Shown: positions 7,301-9,539 of the stretch, in pieces
Layout of the letters: every line of letters begins with the position of its first letter
How positions within the stretch are numbered: the first letter of the stretch is position 1
From: JABWBR01 sp036741235
Lineage (GTDB): Bacteria; Bacteroidota; Bacteroidia; Chitinophagales; Saprospiraceae
Direction of reading: 5' to 3'
Length of the DNA stretch: 9,539 bases
NCBI GenBank assembly: GCA_036741235.1
Contig: DAINSQ010000183.1
Coordinates: 1-9,539 of the forward strand
Made by a program: the position numbers and the translations under genes
The notes under the pieces: model-generated
What the model saw: the letters and a program-made list of their open reading frames with translations, nothing else
What the model was told of the DNA's origin: nothing
Databases searched by the model: none

Positions 7301-7841
7301 GCCCCTGCGCCCCTGCCTGATCTACCGCTACGCGATAGCCGTCAATGCCAATGCCGCCAAATAGCGAAAATATTATTCCCGTATTTTCCCGTAGCCTGTT
7401 GAGGGTAAATACGCCTTCCAATCCCAACTCGCCCAGGTCAGTTCTGTGATTTAGAAAAGCGAATCCGCGCGGCTCCCCCAATGGTGCGGGGTAAGTAAGA
7501 TAGTTGAGCCCTTGCGGTCTGCTTCCGTCAATGGCCGTGTTGCCGGCTATATCATAGGTGCGAAACGGATCCAGGCCGTATTGACGGGCGTACAGGAAGC
7601 GGCCCCGCAGGTCAAAAGAAAGCGCTGCCCCCGGTTGTTGATAAAGATTGCGAGCCAGGGTAGCGCCAAACCCAAAGCCGCCCCGGGCAGCTTTTATATC
7701 GCTCGTCTGGTACGACCAACCCCCATTGATGCCCAGGGTGTAATAACCTGAAACCGGCGTCGATATACCAACTTGTGCCTGTGCCTGGATGACGGCGCAC
7801 CATATTAATATTACAGCTATTAAACCGGGTATTATTCGCAT
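4380..7841 (-). CDS. Outer-membrane beta-barrel-like protein with nine Ig-like repeats
   Basis: A 1153-residue product, counted from the ATG at 7841. A signal peptide ending in AQA (residues 1-22) is followed by an approximately 260-residue region (about 31-288) of alternating aromatic and small residues, such as GGFGFGATL, LGLEGVFTL, IIFSLFGGIGI and YTFFGLRWRL. This is typical of a small outer-membrane barrel. Nine Ig-like repeats then run to the last residue. Most open with PPxVxxxxP, carry a VNG-like turn and F-x-F, then LxxGxNxIxIxARNxxGSDE. A nine-proline hinge (389-397) lies between repeats 1 and 2. No type IX secretion C-terminal signal, OmpA-like domain or catalytic motif is seen. It is probably a surface adhesin or a structural protein reaching into the periplasm. 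An in-frame ATG at 7898 would add 19 residues, but the signal peptide begins naturally at 7841. No exact TAnnTTTG precedes either start. The family name is not recognised. Confidence 0.85.
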   Translation of the reverse strand: MRIIPGLIAVILIWCAVIQAQAQVGISTPVSGYYTLGINGGWSYQTSDIKAARGGFGFGATLARNLYQQPGAALSFDLRGRFLYARQYGLDPFRTYDIAGNTAIDGSRPQGLNYLTYPAPLGEPRGFAFLNHRTDLGELGLEGVFTLNRLRENTGIIFSLFGGIGIDGYRVAVDQAGAQGQPYYEGYSSIIEQMGRAEVRRNLRDQILDGSYETRADGFAGQSFKLGFMPSLGVELGYQLSPRFSAHLGHRVTFSRSNLLDGQQLEDSRNDLFHYTFFGLRWRLDRHRANRGHALAPGINIIAPVANPFTTSEVRGGQVRADIKHVNAPADINLYVNGQSHPFDYQNGRLQTNVPLRPGRNEVTISARNEAGTARESVIIIYQTAIDNPPPPPPPPPGIRRPRVAFDAPSGNNYRTSEPVFEVRARIEEVSNKADIEFTQNGSGRPFTFDTRAGVLRANIELRPGDNTLRIRARNEAGSDEATTTIRLEQRIEGPSVQITTPARSDETVNTAQLRLRATVKRAESRENISLFINGRENRNFEFDAARESLQTDLTLERGANRIELRVDMRNGSDQDEVRVTYEPPAQKNPPVVSFTRPNNSNSTTTKATADIEAAVSYINNKSQLTLLVNNQPISNFSFNANTGKVSATVNLVKGDNKIELKARNNDGSNEDQVVIKRTDVPGGLQLPPIITIQQPANGVTVSERAISVKAKIERVSERNDITFTVNGKRLYDFEFSSNNTQFSANLSLEEGNNTIRIQARNSAGSDDKQVSATYRPALQPPAVNVMQPADQAVINTAEAAFKAKTSRVSAKSEISLWLNDKTISNFQFNTSTQEVTANLTLQTGNNGIRIRVANAGGQDEKRIAVRYEQPKPPKVTILTPVNNSKINKTPLEVKATIVNVIDAKKVRFALNGKPVNNFKLDKENFSAELSNLQPGKNTIRLQADNADGSHEAAVTFSYEPPVAQPKPEVSFQRPAKSNTTTGESPSLIVVSVKNVDNKADIQLTVNKKAVTDFTFDAKTGEVKANVTLAKGGNTIFAEAKNEAGTAQATTLITYMPSAKRPPAIDITSISQPVANPFYPNNANSTVIASIKNVTKKDQIAFIVNGSVVTNFNFDVKTGVFEGIAPLNRGANTIVIRATNADGTDEAERTINF
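4383..6947 (-). repeat. Nine Ig-like repeats coded in the barrel-Ig gene
   Basis: Approximate spans in gene order: 6690-6947, 6363-6641, 6093-6359, 5808-6074, 5514-5780, 5238-5501, 4962-5225, 4674-4940 and 4383-4655. Each unit is about 86-93 residues. The best conserved feature is the turn near the end: NEAGTARE, NEAGSDEA, RNGSDQD, NNDGSNED, NSAGSDDK, NAGGQDEK, NADGSHEA, NEAGTAQA, NADGTDEA. The repeats are clearly diverged, so this is an old expansion and not a recent tandem duplication. Repeats 1 and 9 share a PVANPF segment that is absent from the others. Confidence 0.85.
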
Positions 7842-8029
7842 ATCGGTTTTTGCTAGCAAAATAGCGGGCTTTTTTGCTTTTTCAAAATACCAACGCATGA
7901 CAATTTTAACAATATTAATCTTCGCATTATAGGCTATTGCAATAAGGGCGAAATAAAGCGGCAGAAATGATATGTTAATATGACTGACCGTTTTGCGCTG
8001 ACTTTAACGCATGTTTAACCCCGCTACAC

Positions 8030-8046
8030 TTAGCGTAGAGCGCTAA
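8030..8046. promoter_or_regulatory. Perfect dyad, candidate operator
   Basis: TTAGCGtagagCGCTAA has 6-bp perfect arms and a 5-bp centre, 17 bp in total, the size of a typical dimeric regulator site. It lies in the divergent region about 110 bp before the response-regulator start. Binding by any given protein is inferred only. Confidence 0.35.
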
Positions 8047-8107
8047 AATCAAGGACATTCAACGCTGATTGTTTGATAATACCCCGGAAATTCTTATTTT
8101 TACACAA

Positions 8108-8124
8108 ACAACGCCGGGCGTTGT
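8108..8124. promoter_or_regulatory. Perfect GC-rich dyad, candidate operator
   Basis: ACAACGCCgGGCGTTGT has 8-bp perfect arms around a single G, 17 bp in total, ending 32 bases before the response-regulator ATG. The single-base centre is too small for an RNA hairpin loop without opening pairs, so a protein-binding site on DNA is the simpler reading. Autoregulation is a plausible inference. Confidence 0.45.
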
Positions 8125-8156
8125 ATTCATAATCCCATTGACAAACACAGGTTTCC

Positions 8157-8846
8157 ATGCAGGTTATCAGAACAGTGCTGGCCGACGCGCACCATATATA
8201 TATAGAGGGGCTCAAAACGGTGCTATACGGAAAAACAACCCACGGCCTTTTTGATATTACCGGAATTGCCAATAGCAGCGCCAGCCTGCTCAGTATGCTC
8301 GGGGAGCGAACCATAGCTGCCGATATACTCATTCTTGATTTCAATCTGCCCGATATCGACGGACCGGAGCTGATTCACCAAATCAGGTCCGACCGGCCGG
8401 AGCTAAAAATCCTCGTCCTTACGTCCTACAACGACCCCAAAGTCGTCAAATCGGCATACAAACTTGGCGCTAATGGGTATATACTCAAAAACAAAGAAGT
8501 CGAAGAACTTTTTACCGCCATTCAAACCGTATTGGAAGGCCAAATTTTCATGGGCGAGGGCATAGCGATTAACGATAACGCTGCGGGCAGCCGGTCGCAA
8601 GATCGCCGTCCTGCCTCCAATGCCGCTTATTTTGAAGATCGATTTATAAAAAAATACCTCCTCACGCGCCGGGAACTCGAGGTGTTGCGCCTTATTGTCC
8701 AGGCGCTTAATAACAAAGAAATCGCTGAAGCACTGTTCATTAGCACCCAAACCGTAGGCGTCCATCGCAAGAACATTATGCGCAAACTGGGCGTCAGTAA
8801 TACCGCCAGTTTGATCAAAACAGCATATGATAATAGCATTTTGTAA
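8157..8846 (+). CDS. NarL/FixJ-family response regulator, LuxR-type HTH
   Basis: The 229-residue product is a cytoplasmic two-component transcription regulator. The receiver domain spans about 3-125, with the phosphoacceptor D61 in LILDFNLPDIDG, the switch T89 in VLTSYND and the conserved K111 in GYILK. The linker is about 126-165. The LuxR-type HTH spans about 166-226, with LTRRELEVLRLI, NNKEIAEALFIS and TVGVHRKNIMRKLGV. The acidic pocket is unusual: the common LADDH reads LADAH here, leaving D10 but A11, so one Mg-binding carboxylate is missing. Phosphorylation may be weakened or work differently. No sensor kinase is next to it in the window, although one could lie elsewhere. It is divergent from the barrel-Ig gene and may control it and itself. 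The ATG at 8157 gives the normal receiver N-terminus. Confidence 0.93.
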   Translation: MQVIRTVLADAHHIYIEGLKTVLYGKTTHGLFDITGIANSSASLLSMLGERTIAADILILDFNLPDIDGPELIHQIRSDRPELKILVLTSYNDPKVVKSAYKLGANGYILKNKEVEELFTAIQTVLEGQIFMGEGIAINDNAAGSRSQDRRPASNAAYFEDRFIKKYLLTRRELEVLRLIVQALNNKEIAEALFISTQTVGVHRKNIMRKLGVSNTASLIKTAYDNSIL

Positions 8847-8850
8847 AAAA

Positions 8851-8868
8851 ATACCCTGTTTAGGGTAT
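8851..8868 (-). terminator. Terminator-like hairpin facing the minus strand
   Basis: ATACCCT at 8851-8857 and AGGGTAT at 8862-8868 form a perfect 7-bp stem with a gttt loop, 4 bases after the response-regulator stop codon. On the plus strand the following bases are gtataaaa, with no T-tract. On the minus strand the hairpin is followed by a T run (complement of 8845-8850). The polarity thus favours ending transcription that comes from the right. It could still mark the 3' end of the regulator mRNA. Confidence 0.5.
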
Positions 8869-8889
8869 GTATAAAAAAAACTCATATGC

Positions 8890-8897
8890 TATATTTG
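8890..8897 (+). promoter_or_regulatory. Bacteroidota-type -7 element
   Basis: TATATTTG matches TAnnTTTG exactly, 13 bases before the ATG of a 38-codon ORF. No matching -33 box is seen. A chance match in AT-rich DNA is possible. Confidence 0.4.
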
Positions 8898-8910
8898 CAG
8901 CGTTAATTGA

Positions 8911-9027
8911 ATGTACAAGCTACTACATACGAAAAAGACGACCTTACGTACGCGATCTTCTGAGACGACCAACTTCGAGCAAAGAGAGGACATACAACGT
9001 TCCGCAAGAGCTGCGAATACATATTGA
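8911..9027 (+). CDS. Possible 38-residue peptide, unknown
   Basis: ATG to TGA, 38 codons, starting MYKLLHTKKTTLRTR and ending RSARAANTY. It is rich in Lys, Arg, Thr and Ser and has no cysteine, signal peptide or membrane segment. The only support is the exact -7 element just upstream. An overlapping frame from ATG 8867 (61 codons, ending DALDGESC) is an alternative, but its start lies within the hairpin that precedes the promoter. No family is recognised, and the stretch may be non-coding. Confidence 0.18.
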   Translation: MYKLLHTKKTTLRTRSSETTNFEQREDIQRSARAANTY

Positions 9028-9094
9028 TGCACTTGATGGTGAGTCTTGTTGAAAAAAAATGTTAAAATTCGTGCACTTAATCATCAATATGCCG

Positions 9095-9102
9095 TACATT
9101 TG
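9095..9102 (+). promoter_or_regulatory. Bacteroidota-type -7 element
   Basis: TACATTTG matches TAnnTTTG and ends 22 bases before the ATG at 9125, the same spacing as seen for the methyltransferase gene. No clear -33 box is visible. Confidence 0.4.
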
Positions 9103-9124
9103 TACCGTTGTAAATAACAATCCC

Positions 9125-9238
9125 ATGACAAGAAACAAGTACTCCTTGAATTCCTTTTCCATTCTACCCATACATTTTCCTGTTCTTTTTTCATTGCGTT
9201 CTAAACAAACACTCGTAAGGATACCTCTTCTTGTATGA
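9125..9238 (+). CDS. Possible 37-residue peptide, unknown
   Basis: ATG to TGA, 37 codons, starting MTRNKYSLNSFSILP and ending VRIPLLV. Moderately hydrophobic, with basic residues near both ends. A perfect 7-bp hairpin (CTCTTCT 9225-9231, AGAAGAG 9238-9244) overlaps the stop codon. An in-frame ATG at 9059 would lengthen it to 59 codons but lies upstream of the promoter. Promoter placement is the only argument for it. Confidence 0.18.
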   Translation: MTRNKYSLNSFSILPIHFPVLFSLRSKQTLVRIPLLV

Positions 9239-9281
9239 GAAGAGTGCTTCGTGGCGCCCCTTTTTCGCTGCGCTAGCACCG

Positions 9282-9305
9282 GCTATCATACAAAGGTATG
9301 CTAGC
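9282..9305. repeat. Hairpin containing a minus-strand -7-like element
   Basis: GCTATCATAC at 9282-9291 pairs with GTATGCTAGC at 9296-9305 (9 of 10, loop AAAG). The minus strand reads TACCTTTG across 9298-9291, an exact TAnnTTTG match, so the palindrome and a possible minus-strand promoter overlap. Confidence 0.45.
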
Positions 9306-9357
9306 TCGCTCCCCTTGACATTTTCGCAGTAATTCGTTTTGAATTTTTTACCATACG

Positions 9358-9417
9358 GGCCTTTTCACTTGACCTTAATAATAAAGACGACGACAAAAAC
9401 AAAACAGTGAAAAGACC
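9358..9417. repeat. 12-bp inverted repeat, 36-bp spacer
   Basis: ggccttttcact at 9358-9369 and agtgaaaagacc at 9406-9417 are complementary at 11 of 12 positions. The enclosed 36 bp are purine/A-rich. It could be a stem of a structured RNA or short inverted ends of a relic element; neither can be decided from the sequence. Confidence 0.45.
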
Positions 9418-9419
9418 AA

Positions 9420-9453
9420 AAGCAGCAGGAACTATAAGTTGTTCGTGCTGCTT
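9420..9453. repeat. Strong hairpin
   Basis: AAGCAGCA at 9420-9427 pairs with TGCTGCTT at 9446-9453. After one G/G mismatch, GAAC 9429-9432 pairs with GTTC 9441-9444, giving 12 pairs around an 8-nt loop. On the minus strand the stem runs into TTTTGGTCTTTT, a weak terminator-like tail. Confidence 0.5.
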
Positions 9454-9527
9454 CTTGACGACGGCTGTAATACAGCAAACATATTTTTTTGACCTAATTT
9501 CTTCATTATTTAACAAATTGTAATCTT

Positions 9528-9539
9528 ATGGAAAAAACG
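9528..9539 (+). CDS. Possible start of a gene cut by the window end
   Basis: ATG at 9528 opens a frame reading MEKT to the last base. It is preceded by about 40 bases of AT-rich DNA. Only four codons are visible, so the product cannot be named. Confidence 0.25.

Larger units (their letters stand above)
7842..8156. other. Divergent intergenic region
   Basis: About 315 bp (258 if the barrel-Ig gene starts at 7898) between two divergently transcribed genes. No exact TAnnTTTG is found in either direction, although TATTTTG, one base short, occurs twice on the minus strand (around 7854-7860 and 7883-7889). Two perfect dyads stand out and are listed separately. No RNA gene or coding sequence is seen here. 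Confidence 0.6.
8869..9527. other. AT-rich region without a convincing long gene
   Basis: About 660 bp with more A/T than the genes to the left. Open frames on both strands are short and show no recognisable domain. Visible content: two plus-strand -7 elements with tiny ORFs, two minus-strand -7 matches (9291-9298 and 9476-9483), and inverted repeats at 9225-9244, 9282-9305, 9358-9417, 9420-9453 and 9464-9476. No tRNA, rRNA, CRISPR or transposase is seen. It may encode small RNAs or small peptides, or be a long leader for the gene starting at 9528. Confidence 0.5.

Noticed and set aside
8944..9279. 111-codon minus-strand frame with a hydrophobic stretch
   Set aside because: No family resemblance and no coding support beyond length; kept only as a possible passenger of the proposed minus-strand transcript.
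9225..9476. Integron attC or retron-type RNA
   Set aside because: No attC core-site pair (RYYYAAC/GTTRRRY), no integrase and no reverse transcriptase in the window; hairpins alone do not support either.
9301..9516. 71-codon minus-strand frame with one membrane-like segment
   Set aside because: Its start lies upstream of the only -7-like element in that direction (9483-9476), it overlaps strong hairpins, and nothing about it is recognisable.

Overview
The window looks like a chromosomal segment of a member of the Bacteroidota. The lineage call rests on TAnnTTTG-type -7 elements ahead of several genes, start codons without obvious Shine-Dalgarno sequences, and the gene families present (a MltD-like LysM transglycosylase and a multi-Ig outer-membrane protein). 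A finer placement, such as Saprospiria-like, is only a guess. A run of 100 N at 4041-4140 shows this is a scaffold from a draft assembly.

Left part, 1-2347: an octamer tandem array (agcaaatc)n, split by a 73-bp hairpin-rich insert, leads into a promoter and a class I O-methyltransferase gene (168-806). A palindromically arranged heptamer array (acaacct)n then fills the gap up to gatA (920-2347), the amidase subunit of the tRNA-dependent amidotransferase GatCAB. The two genes are probably co-transcribed.

Middle, 2348-7898: after a promoter region comes a secreted MltD-type lytic transglycosylase with LysM domains (2560-4011). It converges on a very large minus-strand gene (stop at 4380, preferred start at 7841). 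Between them lies a third short-unit array, (tttgcgac)n, containing the assembly gap and followed by an inverted, degenerate copy. Next to that is a good rho-independent terminator for the minus-strand gene. The large gene encodes a signal peptide, an approximately 260-residue beta-barrel-like outer-membrane domain, a proline hinge and nine Ig-like repeats of about 90 residues. It resembles a surface or periplasm-spanning adhesin or scaffold.

Right part, 7842-9539: a divergent intergenic region with two perfect dyads separates the big gene from a NarL/FixJ-type response regulator (8157-8846). The last ~690 bp are AT-richer and hold no convincing long gene. They do hold -7-like promoters, two tiny candidate ORFs, several strong hairpins, and a terminator-like hairpin whose T-tract faces the minus strand. 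The window ends 12 bases into a possible new gene (ATG at 9528).

The recurring, unexplained theme is that three gene boundaries carry 7-8 bp tandem arrays, two of them built as facing inverted arrays. The envelope genes (transglycosylase, barrel-Ig protein) and the divergently placed regulator may form a cell-surface module, but that link is inferred only from proximity.
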